Source: an uncultured Bacteroidales bacterium (lineage in GTDB: Bacteria > Bacteroidota > Bacteroidia > Bacteroidales > UBA932). From it: 64,000 nt of DNA. The stretch covers positions 23,475 to 87,474 of the forward strand of contig CALVDM010000008.1 in the NCBI GenBank assembly GCA_944326335.1, given 5' to 3'. Every line of letters starts with the position of its first letter. The first letter of the stretch is position 1. The position numbers and the translations under genes were made by a program. The notes below the pieces were generated by a model that was not told the DNA's origin, searched no databases, and saw only the letters and a program-made list of their open reading frames with translations. Below, piece after piece: positions 26,929 to 36,679 of the stretch.

Positions 26929-29900
26929 ATGTGCGTATCTGAAATGTTGAAGCGCGTGTCTGTATTCGTCTTCCTGACGTTTGCGGCAACATGCGCCTTT
27001 GCGCAGCAGCGTACTATAAAGGGAACGGTCTCCGATTCCCAAGGTCCGCTCATCGGCGTCTCGGTGATGCAGAAAGGCTCCACGACAGGAACCGCTACAG
27101 ACCTGGACGGCAAATACACATTGCGGGTGGACACTGACAATCCTGTCCTCGTGTTCTCCTATGTCGGATTCAAGACGGAAGAAATAAAGGTCGGGACTTC
27201 CGATGTCCTCGACGTGACCATGGTCTCTGACGCGACTCTTCTGGACGATGTCGTGGTCATCGGCTACGGTACCGTGCAGAAATCCCACCTCACTGGGTCC
27301 ATATCCAAAATCGGAGGAGAATCTCTCATCGACTATCCGGTTTCGGACCTTACCACAGCCCTTCAGGGAAAGGTGGCAGGACTCTCAATCAACAACACCA
27401 CCTCAGAGGTCGGAGTGGCCCCGAGCATCAGGGTCCGCGGTTCCGGTTCCATATCGGCAGACAGTTCTCCGCTGGTGATAATTGACGGATATCCTGTTCC
27501 GGACGGACTTTCCTCCATCAACATGGACGATGTGCAGTCCATAGAAATCCTCAAGGATGCGGCGTCTGCGGCCATCTACGGGTCAAGAGCCGCCAATGGT
27601 GTCATTATGGTGACCACGAAGTCCGGTGAAATCGACAAGCCGAACTATTCGGTCAAAATCTATCAGGGTATGAAGTATGCCTACAAGCTCCATGACATCC
27701 TCACTTCCACCGAGTGGCTCGAGTGGCAGGAGATGGAAGCCGCATGGGGCGGCCCGGCAGTCAGGGCACAGGACAAGGTGGCTGCATGGATAGAGCAGAA
27801 CATCGGCTCCACCGACTGGCAGAGAGAGGCCCTCAGGGATTTCACTGACATCACAAGCGCGCAGTTCTCCGTGTCCGGAGGCAAGAAGGGATTCCGTTAT
27901 TACACTTCAGGCTCCTATACCCATGACGAAGGTATCATGTGGCAGAATGCCGTTGACAAGTTCAACTTCAGGACGAGGGCAGACATCGACCTGTCACGGG
28001 TTGTGAAGTTCGGATACAACGTGTCCATGAACTACACAAAGTCGAGCCGTCCGAGAAACAATTTCATCGATTTCTACAGGACACCTTCTTTCCTTCCTGT
28101 CTATCACAATGACTGGACGACAGCCCTCACCGGAGGCTACACAGGCTTTGCACGAGGCAGCCACTTCAACAACATAATCGCTCCTGTCGGAGACCCGGAC
28201 GAATACGGCAACCCTACCTGGAGCAGCAAGGTGAGTCCTTTCAGCTCTGCCAACAACAACCCTAAGAGCGTCATGGCCAACACACACAGGTGGAGCGAGA
28301 AACTTCAGGCCCTTGCCAATGCCTATATCCAGATTCAGATAGCCAAGGGTCTTACATTCAAGAGCTCGGATGGTGTGAGCGTGCGTTTTTCGCCATCATA
28401 CAACTATTCGAAGAAGAATGCCACAAAGGATGACATGCCGAGCGAGGCTTCATACTATGACAGCCGCTACATCAATCTCCTTTCAGAGAACACACTCAAC
28501 TACAGCGGAAAATTCGGGAAACACAAGGTGGACGCCCTCCTCGGATATACCATAGAGCGCACCATGCTCCAGCAGGTCGCCCTTACCGCCACAGGATTCC
28601 CTACCGATGACATCGAGACCCTGAATGCCGCCACGATTTTCGAACTTGCTTCAGAAAACAACGGCAACGGTGAAGGTACAGGTACACACAGGGATGCTGA
28701 CGAAGTGCTCGAGTCCGCACTCGCGCGTGTGACATACAGCTATGCCGACAAGTACCTCGTATCTGCCTCCATCCGTCTCGACCGTTCCTCCCTCTTTACA
28801 AAGGGCAACAGGAATGCATGGTTCCCGTCCGTTTCACTCGGCTGGAGAATTTCCGAGGAACCGTTCATGCAGAACGTGAACTGGATAAGCGCACTCAAGC
28901 TGAGGGCATCCTACGGTGTGACCGGAAACAATAACGTCGACTATTACTCCGCGCTCGAGCTGCTCAACAGTGCGAACTATGTCACAGGTGCGGACAACGG
29001 GACCCTTATCCCGGGCTCTGCCAACACGTCCACGACCCTCGCAAACGAGGACATAACATGGGAGCAGACGGATGAGTTCAATGTCGGTGTGGACTTCGGC
29101 GTGCTCGACGGGAAGATAACCCTCGGAGTTGACGGCTACTATTCCATTACAAGGGCCCTTCTGTTTGAACAGCCGATGCCGTCCTTTGCCGGGTTCACCA
29201 ACTACTGGAACAATATCGGACGTGTGAGGAATGCCGGTCTCGAAATCCAGCTCGACACATATCAGTTCACACGCAAGAACTTCAGCTGGAGCACCAACAT
29301 CAATTTCTCACTCAACCGCAACAGGCTGCTTGAACTCGGAGGCGAGTCTGAAGTCATTTCCCTCGGTGAAAGGAACGAGAACTATATCGCTCGTGTCGGT
29401 GAACCGCTCATCCAGTATTACGGTTTCAAGACCATCGGAGTCTGGAACACCACTGAAGAAATCCAGGCCAATCCGCACTTCTCGGCAGATATCCCGGGCG
29501 GTGCCAGAATATGGGATGCCAACGGTGACGGCGTGCTGAACGATGATGACCGTGTACCTCTCGGCGACCCGTATCCTGATTTCACCTACGGTATGACAAA
29601 CACGTTCCAGATAGGGAAGCTCGACATATCCTTCCTCATCCAGGGAGTGCAGGGAGTCACAGTCCTCAACGGCGATGTCAACTACAATGAGACCCACCGT
29701 TACAACAGGGCATACCTCGAGGACAGGTGGGTGAGCGCATCGCATCCAGGCGACGGCATGACCCCTTATGCGAAGAACGGATATGACATCATGTTTACTG
29801 ATGTCCCTCTCCAGGATGGTTCGTATGTCTGCCTGAGGAATGCCACAATAGGTTATACTTTCTCCAAGAAAGACCTGAAGAACAAGCTGAACGGCCTCAG

Positions 29901-30075
29901 GATATATCTGTCCGGGAACAACCTCGCATATATCTGGAGCAAGGACTACAAGGGTATCAACCCTGAGTCCCGTATGACCAGCGGCGTATATGACACCCCG
30001 ATGATTGACGGCTACCAGAGAGGCGGCTTCCCGCTGACCTCCACCGTGACATTCGGCATTGATTTGAAATTTTAA
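26929..30075 (+). CDS. SusC-like TonB-dependent outer membrane transporter (alginate oligosaccharides)
   Basis: A 1048-residue SusC/RagA protein. Signal peptide about 5-26 (an alternative ATG at 26944 gives a shorter, cleaner signal, ending CAFAQQ), carboxypeptidase-D regulatory-like domain about 27-108, TonB plug about 110-230 (starting VVVIGYGTVQKSHLTGSIS), then a 22-strand barrel ending in the aromatic GIDLKF. It imports oligosaccharides across the outer membrane with SusD as lid. The next gene is SusD after 12 nt. The substrate, alginate oligomers, is inferred from the lyases in the operon. Confidence 0.95.
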   Translation: MCVSEMLKRVSVFVFLTFAATCAFAQQRTIKGTVSDSQGPLIGVSVMQKGSTTGTATDLDGKYTLRVDTDNPVLVFSYVGFKTEEIKVGTSDVLDVTMVSDATLLDDVVVIGYGTVQKSHLTGSISKIGGESLIDYPVSDLTTALQGKVAGLSINNTTSEVGVAPSIRVRGSGSISADSSPLVIIDGYPVPDGLSSINMDDVQSIEILKDAASAAIYGSRAANGVIMVTTKSGEIDKPNYSVKIYQGMKYAYKLHDILTSTEWLEWQEMEAAWGGPAVRAQDKVAAWIEQNIGSTDWQREALRDFTDITSAQFSVSGGKKGFRYYTSGSYTHDEGIMWQNAVDKFNFRTRADIDLSRVVKFGYNVSMNYTKSSRPRNNFIDFYRTPSFLPVYHNDWTTALTGGYTGFARGSHFNNIIAPVGDPDEYGNPTWSSKVSPFSSANNNPKSVMANTHRWSEKLQALANAYIQIQIAKGLTFKSSDGVSVRFSPSYNYSKKNATKDDMPSEASYYDSRYINLLSENTLNYSGKFGKHKVDALLGYTIERTMLQQVALTATGFPTDDIETLNAATIFELASENNGNGEGTGTHRDADEVLESALARVTYSYADKYLVSASIRLDRSSLFTKGNRNAWFPSVSLGWRISEEPFMQNVNWISALKLRASYGVTGNNNVDYYSALELLNSANYVTGADNGTLIPGSANTSTTLANEDITWEQTDEFNVGVDFGVLDGKITLGVDGYYSITRALLFEQPMPSFAGFTNYWNNIGRVRNAGLEIQLDTYQFTRKNFSWSTNINFSLNRNRLLELGGESEVISLGERNENYIARVGEPLIQYYGFKTIGVWNTTEEIQANPHFSADIPGGARIWDANGDGVLNDDDRVPLGDPYPDFTYGMTNTFQIGKLDISFLIQGVQGVTVLNGDVNYNETHRYNRAYLEDRWVSASHPGDGMTPYAKNGYDIMFTDVPLQDGSYVCLRNATIGYTFSKKDLKNKLNGLRIYLSGNNLAYIWSKDYKGINPESRMTSGVYDTPMIDGYQRGGFPLTSTVTFGIDLKF

Positions 30076-30087
30076 TCAGACGCTCAG

Positions 30088-31584
30088 ATGAAAAAGATAT
30101 TACTTACTATATTGGCTGGCATTACAGTCCTTTCGTGCAATCTCGACCAGTACCCGTACTCCGAGGTTTCTGAAGCAGAGTATGTGAAGGACGAGAATGC
30201 TGTGAACAACCTCGTGATGGGCGCATACAATGCCCTTCATGGTGTAATGTACTATGAGTGGGCTGTCACCGAGCTGAGGACCGACAATGCGAGGATGAGA
30301 GCCAACAACTCCACGTCGCAGGATACCAAGCTTGTGGAGCAGCTCGACCAGGGGACCATACTTACTGCAAATGCATGGGTCCAGGACTACTGGGACAAGA
30401 CATACGCTGCCATCTACAGGGCCAACAACGTCCTTTCCAACCTTGGTGTCGTAGAGGACTCCCAGAAGAAAGCCCAGTTCGAAGGCGAAGCGAGGTTCCT
30501 TCGTGCACACCTTTATTTCAACCTTGTCCGCCTTTGGGGGCCGGTCTTCAAGGTCACCGAGAAGATTGGTGCTGACGAGGCCCGCAATATGCAGCGGTCT
30601 CCGAAAGAGGATATATACGCCCTCATCGAAGATGACCTCAACGCAATCATCGACGGCAATCTGCTTCCCGAGACGCATGCTGATGCAGATTTGGGACGTG
30701 CCGACATGAAGGCTGCGAAAGCTCTTCTCGCAAAATATTACATGACTGTCTACAATCCGGGAGAGGATAAGTATGCACAGGCGAAGACCCTTCTTGAAGA
30801 AGTCCTTCAGGCTTGCGGAAATCCTCAGAGCGGGACCGAGCTCGTGCCTTATGCGGACATATTTTCCGTAAGCAACGAGATGAATCCGGAAATCATATTC
30901 GCAGTGCGCTACAAGTCCGGCAATCTCGGCATCGGTTCTCCGTTCACGACTCTTTTCGGGCCGGTGAACAATGGCGGAAATGTCTGCATAGGTTCTCCGA
31001 AGCAGTATGACTACCCGTCGGATGACCTTATTGCCGCATACGACGAAAACGAGGGAGACCTCAGGAAAGATGTTGTCCTGCAGGAGAAATATACCGACAA
31101 TGTCTCCGGTGAAATCGTCGAGACCCGCTGGTGCAACAAGTTCATGCAGAACGACATGACAAGCGAGTATGACGCAGAGAACGACTGGCCTGTCATCCGT
31201 CTCGGAGATGTCATCCTTCTCTATGCGGAGATTGTCAACGAGCTTTCAGGCCCTACTGACGAGGCTCTGAAATATCTCAACATGATACGTACGAGAGCCG
31301 GAATCCCGACTTATGAAATGTCCCAGGTGCAGTCCAAATACGCTTTCCGTGAAGCTGTGAGAAACGAACGCAGGCTGGAGCTGGCCATGGAGAACCAGAG
31401 GTGGTTCGACCTTGTCAGATGGGATGCGGCGGTTACCACCATAAACGATTTCTTCCAGTCGGAGGTCTTCTATTCTCAGTATGACTATGTTGTCAATCCG
31501 ATTTCGGAGTGGCAGACGCTTCTTCCGATACCTACATCAGTGATGAACATCAATCCTGACATAGCTCAGAATCCTGGATATTAA
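30088..31584 (+). CDS. SusD-like outer membrane glycan-binding lipoprotein
   Basis: A 498-residue SusD/RagB lipoprotein with lipobox ITVLSC at residues 13-18. The TPR-like helices carry YAAIYRANNVLSNL and FEGEARFLRAHLYFNLVRLWGPV; the C-terminal block has RNERRLELAMENQRWFDLVRW and ends with LLPIPTSVMNINPDIAQNPGY, all typical. It caps the SusC transporter and binds oligosaccharide at the cell surface. Gap to the next lipoprotein gene is 6 nt. Confidence 0.95.
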   Translation: MKKILLTILAGITVLSCNLDQYPYSEVSEAEYVKDENAVNNLVMGAYNALHGVMYYEWAVTELRTDNARMRANNSTSQDTKLVEQLDQGTILTANAWVQDYWDKTYAAIYRANNVLSNLGVVEDSQKKAQFEGEARFLRAHLYFNLVRLWGPVFKVTEKIGADEARNMQRSPKEDIYALIEDDLNAIIDGNLLPETHADADLGRADMKAAKALLAKYYMTVYNPGEDKYAQAKTLLEEVLQACGNPQSGTELVPYADIFSVSNEMNPEIIFAVRYKSGNLGIGSPFTTLFGPVNNGGNVCIGSPKQYDYPSDDLIAAYDENEGDLRKDVVLQEKYTDNVSGEIVETRWCNKFMQNDMTSEYDAENDWPVIRLGDVILLYAEIVNELSGPTDEALKYLNMIRTRAGIPTYEMSQVQSKYAFREAVRNERRLELAMENQRWFDLVRWDAAVTTINDFFQSEVFYSQYDYVVNPISEWQTLLPIPTSVMNINPDIAQNPGY

Positions 31585-31590
31585 TAGATT

Positions 31591-33336
31591 ATGCTCATGA
31601 AAAAGTATATTTCAATCATATTTGCCGCAGCGGCATTGCTGATGACGTCTGCGTGCGAGACTCTGAGCGTGGACGAAGATGTCGCCAGCGCTCCTGTGAT
31701 TGCGTCATTTTCTCCTAAACAGGCTCCGGCCGGTGCCGAGGTTGTTGTCACGGGAGAATATCTCAACAACGTAACGGAAGCCTATATCGGAGACGTGAAG
31801 GTGGATATCATTGAAAAGGTCTCCAATGCAAGGCTTTCAATCAAGGTGGCACAGGGAGTGACTTCAGGGAAGATCGCCCTTGTCAATCCGACTGGCAGGG
31901 GCGAGTCCTCCGAGGACTTCACATGCACTTTTGCCGTCCCTCAGATTACGGCATCACTTCTGCAGGCAAGTGCAGAACTCGGGGAGCAGATTCTCATAAC
32001 CGGAGAGCATCTGAATTCTGCGGCAAGCGTGATTTTCCGCTCCCAGGGAAAGGATGTCAGACACGAGGCGGAGATTATCTCCCAGTCTGACAATGAACTT
32101 GTCGTTGAAGTACCTTACGTCGAAGACAATACGGCCGTCATCACCATGGAATACTATGATGAAACCGGCCTTGTGGAGACTCCGACGGCCGGTGCTCCTA
32201 CCATGCAGGTGATAAAGTACACTCCGACATTCAACGAAAGCTCATTCGACCAGACTGCCGTCGGAAGTGTGGTAACCTTGACCGGTGAGCATCTCGACAA
32301 TGTGAACAGGGTGACTTTCAGGCGAATTGCCGCCGGAGAGGAGACTGAAGTCTTCGATGCTATTTTCACGGCCACTGCCGACAGGCTTACCGTGACTGTC
32401 CCTGCTGCAGATTTCCCTGACGGGGAATCGGAGGCAGAAATGGTAATCTACTGGTTCGACAGCAACGAATCACGTGCATTCGACGGCATGAGTGTCTATG
32501 TTCCGCTCGTCTACTACTGGCAGAACATAGTGACAGAGTGCCAGTCCCAGAACGAGGACGGAATGTACCAGTCATTCTTCTCGCCTCAGAACGGCCGAGT
32601 CTATGCAAACGAGAAATGGGCCACCGAACTCGACCCTGTGGCAATGGAATGGCAGGGCCAGCAATTCTCGGCAGCCAATGTCTTCAAGGCCGGCACCGTG
32701 ACTGAAGAGGAGTATTACAGTGTGGTACCTTACCTGTTCTTCTCTGTTTCCGGCGGGCAGAACCTCCAGCTCAATTCTCCGGCCAACTCCAACGGCCAGT
32801 TGAAGAATTTCGCTGTTTCGGCTCCTGTATCGTCGCAGAACCGTGTCCCGGGAACCAACTCAAGTTCGGCTTCGGGTACCCCGATACTGGCATTCAGATG
32901 TCTCGACCCTGACAATGCAACTGAAAAGGCGTTGATAGACAAAGTCGTTGCAGGTGAAATCGAGAACATCGACGAGACGACATTCCCTATCGACGAGACC
33001 GCCATGACAATAGCAGGCATCAGTTTCAGCGGTGCAAGCGGCGGGATAAAGACTGATAAGGATGAAAGCAAGAGCTGGCCTGGAATAGTCTCGCCTGCCA
33101 CGACAGAAGGCACCCATACTTTGGAACTTGGAGCTGACGGTCCTGTATTCCTCATGGCATACTACGACTTCAACGGATACAATTCCGAGAACAAGACCCA
33201 GAACATAAGGAGAATCGGTCTTCTCCATATCACCAAGGTCGACTGGATAATCTCCAACAAAGACTACAGAGGAACACAGGTCACTTACAACTGCTACTGG
33301 CAGAAATACAATTACGGTGAATCAGAACAACAGTAA
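31591..33336 (+). CDS. TIG-repeat surface glycan-binding lipoprotein (SGBP candidate 1)
   Basis: A 581-residue lipoprotein (lipobox LMTSAC; a second ATG at 31597 is an equally good start). Three IPT/TIG beta-sandwich repeats fill about residues 35-300 (ASFSPKQAPAGAEVVVTGEYL, QASAELGEQILITGEHL, TAVGSVVTLTGEHL). The last 280 residues form a domain shared with the products of 33352-35301 and 43753-46158: EEYYSVVPYLFFSVSGG, a SNGQLKN turn, GTPILAFR and a closing VTYNCYW. Its place after SusD is that of a surface glycan-binding protein, so the shared domain probably binds alginate. Confidence 0.82.
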   Translation: MLMKKYISIIFAAAALLMTSACETLSVDEDVASAPVIASFSPKQAPAGAEVVVTGEYLNNVTEAYIGDVKVDIIEKVSNARLSIKVAQGVTSGKIALVNPTGRGESSEDFTCTFAVPQITASLLQASAELGEQILITGEHLNSAASVIFRSQGKDVRHEAEIISQSDNELVVEVPYVEDNTAVITMEYYDETGLVETPTAGAPTMQVIKYTPTFNESSFDQTAVGSVVTLTGEHLDNVNRVTFRRIAAGEETEVFDAIFTATADRLTVTVPAADFPDGESEAEMVIYWFDSNESRAFDGMSVYVPLVYYWQNIVTECQSQNEDGMYQSFFSPQNGRVYANEKWATELDPVAMEWQGQQFSAANVFKAGTVTEEEYYSVVPYLFFSVSGGQNLQLNSPANSNGQLKNFAVSAPVSSQNRVPGTNSSSASGTPILAFRCLDPDNATEKALIDKVVAGEIENIDETTFPIDETAMTIAGISFSGASGGIKTDKDESKSWPGIVSPATTEGTHTLELGADGPVFLMAYYDFNGYNSENKTQNIRRIGLLHITKVDWIISNKDYRGTQVTYNCYWQKYNYGESEQQ

Positions 33337-33351
33337 CATCTTGATTACATT

Positions 33352-35301
33352 ATGAAAATCAGAAACATATCGTTTCTTCTTGCGGCTGCCGTCCTTGCTT
33401 TCGGCAGCTGCAAGGAGGATACAATAGTGCCGGTGCAGACTCCGGCCGTGGACAGCTCCTCAATCACCCCTGCAGCTAATGAGAGCGGTTCTACACGGGC
33501 TTATGCGGGAACAGAGGTATCTGTTACCGGTTTCAACCTCGACAAGGTCGGCAGGGTCACTGTCGAGGACGTGGATGCCGAGATAATATCACAGGACATC
33601 CAGACACTCACGTTTGCGGTTCCCGAACTTCCTGCAGAGACTTTTCCGCAGAGGGACAATCCGTATCCCGTGACATTGAGGGTTTATGACTCGGATTGCG
33701 AGACAGTGGTCTTCAACTATCCGTACTATGTGACCGTGCCGGTGACGGACGCCATCTTCGAGTCGTTCTCTCCTGCAACAGGTACCGTGGGTGACATGAT
33801 TACCATCGAGGGAAGGAATCTCGATCAGATAACGAAAGTGGTGTTCAATGGTGTTGAAGTCGGCAACTCCTCATTCGGGGAGGAGTCTTCCGAAGATGCC
33901 ATACTTGTTCCGGTGCCGGGCGGTATTGAGACTTCCGGGGCTTCCACCTCTGTGACCATTACGGCAGAGTGGGGCGGTGGCAAGGTGCTCGACATCACCT
34001 CCGAGACCTCCACATTCTCCCTCCTCGTACCTGTGTTCGATGCATTCACTCCTGACAGTGAATATGAACTCGGAGACGAACTTACTCTCACGGGAGAGAA
34101 TCTTGACCTCGTGACTGAGATGAAATGGAGCGAATACAACCTGTCAATCAAGGAAGATGCGCAGACCGCAGAGTCGCTGACATTCGGTATTCCTACGAAT
34201 ATCCCGACATCCGACCCTGTGAATGTCACCGACGCTCTTGTAGCCGGCTACGGAGTACCTGTACAGAACATCACGGTTCTTGAAGAGATGACAGTGAATA
34301 CAACTGCAAAAGGCCCTGCCGAGCCAGTCTACACCGAGACTGCCCCTGCTGAAGGCTATAACAATATCTACCTCAGGCATGAAGTAACCGTTAAAGGAGA
34401 GAATATGGCTTCGATAGAGAAATTCCGGCTCACATCTGAAGACGGGGACAATGTTGAGGCTGAAGTGACGTCCGTCGACGACTATTCCGCAAAATTCATC
34501 GTTCCGGACAACATCAGCGGAACGGCAGCCAAGGAAATGACCCTTACCGCTATATGGAACGGAGGCAACGAAACAGAATTCGGTAAAATCACCGTTTATC
34601 CGTTCTATTATACAAAAGGTCTGCAGCTGGGTGTCGGACAGGCTGCAAGTACCAGTGATTTTGCTATGGAACATTCTTTCCTGCTTCTGAACGAGGGCAG
34701 GGCGATTTCTGCACAAGAGTGGCTTGACACTCCTGTAGACAAGTATGCGGCGACAGAGTCTAAGGATGATGATATTGTGACAGCGAAGAATAAACTTAAT
34801 GCTGGCGCAACTGCCGAGCAATATTATGCCGTATCTCCATATACGTTCATGACTGTATCCGGTGGCAGTGTGACATTCCAGGGTCCGGCCCAGTCGGGTT
34901 CACAGATAAAAAATATGGGCAGCATAATCGATAGCGGTATCTATGGAACCCCTATTATCCTTTTCAATTCTCTTGTGGATGCGGATTATACGGAGTTTGC
35001 AGATCAGGTTAAAAAAGGAGAAGTTACGGATATCAATGCTTTGGAGGATTTGAAGGCCGGGACGAGTGCACCGGGACTTTCTACCGGTGCGAACGACAAG
35101 ACTAAATTCGAACTCGGCAGTGTCCTTACAATACAGTACGGAACTTTCGCGGTCGGCTCTGACGGCAAGATTAATTCCCGGGACGAAGTCCGACAGATAG
35201 GATGGATATATATTACTGCAATCGATGACGTCACTGGTGATGAGGCAGGTGACAATCCTACCGTAACGTTCGACCTCTACTGGTCCAATCCGCTGAATTG
35301 A
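33352..35301 (+). CDS. TIG-repeat surface glycan-binding lipoprotein (SGBP candidate 2)
   Basis: A 649-residue lipoprotein with lipobox LAFGSC. Four TIG-like repeats occupy about 40-410 (for example SFSPATGTVGDMITIEGRNL, TPDSEYELGDELTLTGENL and RHEVTVKGENM). The C-terminal 240 residues match the shared domain seen in its upstream neighbour and in 43753-46158: ITVYPFYYTKGLQLGVG, SFLLLNEGRAISAQEWL, EQYYAVSPYTFMTVSGG, QIKNMG, GTPIILFNS and the closing FDLYWSNPLN. I do not recognise a named family for that domain. It starts 15 nt after the preceding gene. Confidence 0.82.
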   Translation: MKIRNISFLLAAAVLAFGSCKEDTIVPVQTPAVDSSSITPAANESGSTRAYAGTEVSVTGFNLDKVGRVTVEDVDAEIISQDIQTLTFAVPELPAETFPQRDNPYPVTLRVYDSDCETVVFNYPYYVTVPVTDAIFESFSPATGTVGDMITIEGRNLDQITKVVFNGVEVGNSSFGEESSEDAILVPVPGGIETSGASTSVTITAEWGGGKVLDITSETSTFSLLVPVFDAFTPDSEYELGDELTLTGENLDLVTEMKWSEYNLSIKEDAQTAESLTFGIPTNIPTSDPVNVTDALVAGYGVPVQNITVLEEMTVNTTAKGPAEPVYTETAPAEGYNNIYLRHEVTVKGENMASIEKFRLTSEDGDNVEAEVTSVDDYSAKFIVPDNISGTAAKEMTLTAIWNGGNETEFGKITVYPFYYTKGLQLGVGQAASTSDFAMEHSFLLLNEGRAISAQEWLDTPVDKYAATESKDDDIVTAKNKLNAGATAEQYYAVSPYTFMTVSGGSVTFQGPAQSGSQIKNMGSIIDSGIYGTPIILFNSLVDADYTEFADQVKKGEVTDINALEDLKAGTSAPGLSTGANDKTKFELGSVLTIQYGTFAVGSDGKINSRDEVRQIGWIYITAIDDVTGDEAGDNPTVTFDLYWSNPLN

Positions 35302-35308
35302 CGTGGTC

Positions 35309-36679
35309 ATGATGAAATACACGATATTGTTTCCATGCTTTGTGGCAGCCCTGATTTTCTCGGGCTGCCATGAGGCAAAATCGGAACCGGCCGCGGAATT
35401 TCCGTCGGAGGAGCAGCCGGGTTCAGGCCCTTCCGTGGGGAAGGAATACTTCGTGTCGTCGGCTGAGGAACTCAAGGCTGTCAAGCCACAGCCCGGAGAC
35501 GTCGTGGTCTGGAAGAACGGCACATACAGCGGCGTTAATGTGAAATTTTCCGGTGAGGGGACACAGGATGCCCCGATAGTCCTGAAAGCCGAGACTCCGG
35601 GCGGTGTCACGTTCACCGGAGCCTCATCCCTGTCCTTGAACGGGAAGTGGCTCTCGGCCGAAGGATTCTGCTGGAACGGACTCGACACCTCCGTCAGGAA
35701 ATCCATAATGATGTTCTCCACCACGAGTTCACATTGTGCATTCCGGAACTGCATGATTGACGGAAACGGCAGCAAAGTCTCGGACGTGGACACCAAGTGG
35801 GTCTCGTTATACGGAGAGCATAACACCGTGGAGAACTGCTCGTTCCTGAACAAGAGGAACATGGGTTGCCTTCTTGTCGTGTGGTTCGAGGACGGGAAAG
35901 TCCCGGCGCACACAATCCGGAATAACTATTTCACACGTCCATATACCCATTATGACGAAGACGGAAAGGCCCGCAACGGTCAGGAAAGCATCAGAATCGG
36001 CACGAGCGACTACTCGATGCAGGAAGGAGGATGCACCGTCACGGGGAATCATTTCTACAGATGCAACGGCGAGCGGGCCGAAATCATATCGAACAAGTCC
36101 TGCGGGAATCTCTACACAGGCAACCTCTTCGAGGAAAGTGACGGTACGCTCACCCTCAGGCATGGCAACCGCTGCACGGTGAAGGAAAACTATTTCATTT
36201 CAGGCGGCAAGGCCGATGTCGGAGGTGTCCGTATCATCGGTGAAGACCACACCGTCGAGGGTAATGTCTTCATGGATATGACAGGCTCGGGTTACAAGTC
36301 CGCACTCTGCATAGTCCGCGGCGAGTCCGATGCCGCTCTGAGCGGTTACTGGACAGTGAAGAACGCCGTCGTCAGGGGCAATGTCTTCGAGAACTGCCGC
36401 TATGGAATCGTTGTGAACTACGGAGGGCGCGACAGTCAGGACTCGGCCCCTGAAAATGTCGTTTTCGAGGACAATGTCATCTATTCCAGGAACAAGTCGA
36501 GCTATACGCCCGTCTATGTCATAGACACTCCTGAAGACACGATGCATTGGCTCGACAACGTCATATACGGAGGGAAATGCCGCGGCATAGAGCTTCCGAT
36601 GACTGAAGACGAACCTCAGCTTGAGGACTGCTCTGCCAGGATGCAGGAAATAAGGGATAATGCTGGTAAGAACTGGTGA
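35309..36679 (+). CDS. PL6 family alginate lyase, lipoprotein
   Basis: A 456-residue right-handed beta-helix lyase of the chondroitinase B/PL6 type. Start is ATG 35309 (or 35312); the lipobox is LIFSGC. Catalytic Lys263 in ISNKSCGN and Arg284 in LTLRHGN are spaced 21 residues apart, the same spacing as K250/R271 of chondroitinase B and K220/R241 of the PL6 alginate lyase AlyGC. The short single-domain form is typical of gut PL6 enzymes. Lipid anchoring puts it on the cell surface or in the periplasm. Its stop overlaps the ATG of the second PL6 gene, so the two are translationally coupled. Confidence 0.9.
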   Translation: MMKYTILFPCFVAALIFSGCHEAKSEPAAEFPSEEQPGSGPSVGKEYFVSSAEELKAVKPQPGDVVVWKNGTYSGVNVKFSGEGTQDAPIVLKAETPGGVTFTGASSLSLNGKWLSAEGFCWNGLDTSVRKSIMMFSTTSSHCAFRNCMIDGNGSKVSDVDTKWVSLYGEHNTVENCSFLNKRNMGCLLVVWFEDGKVPAHTIRNNYFTRPYTHYDEDGKARNGQESIRIGTSDYSMQEGGCTVTGNHFYRCNGERAEIISNKSCGNLYTGNLFEESDGTLTLRHGNRCTVKENYFISGGKADVGGVRIIGEDHTVEGNVFMDMTGSGYKSALCIVRGESDAALSGYWTVKNAVVRGNVFENCRYGIVVNYGGRDSQDSAPENVVFEDNVIYSRNKSSYTPVYVIDTPEDTMHWLDNVIYGGKCRGIELPMTEDEPQLEDCSARMQEIRDNAGKNW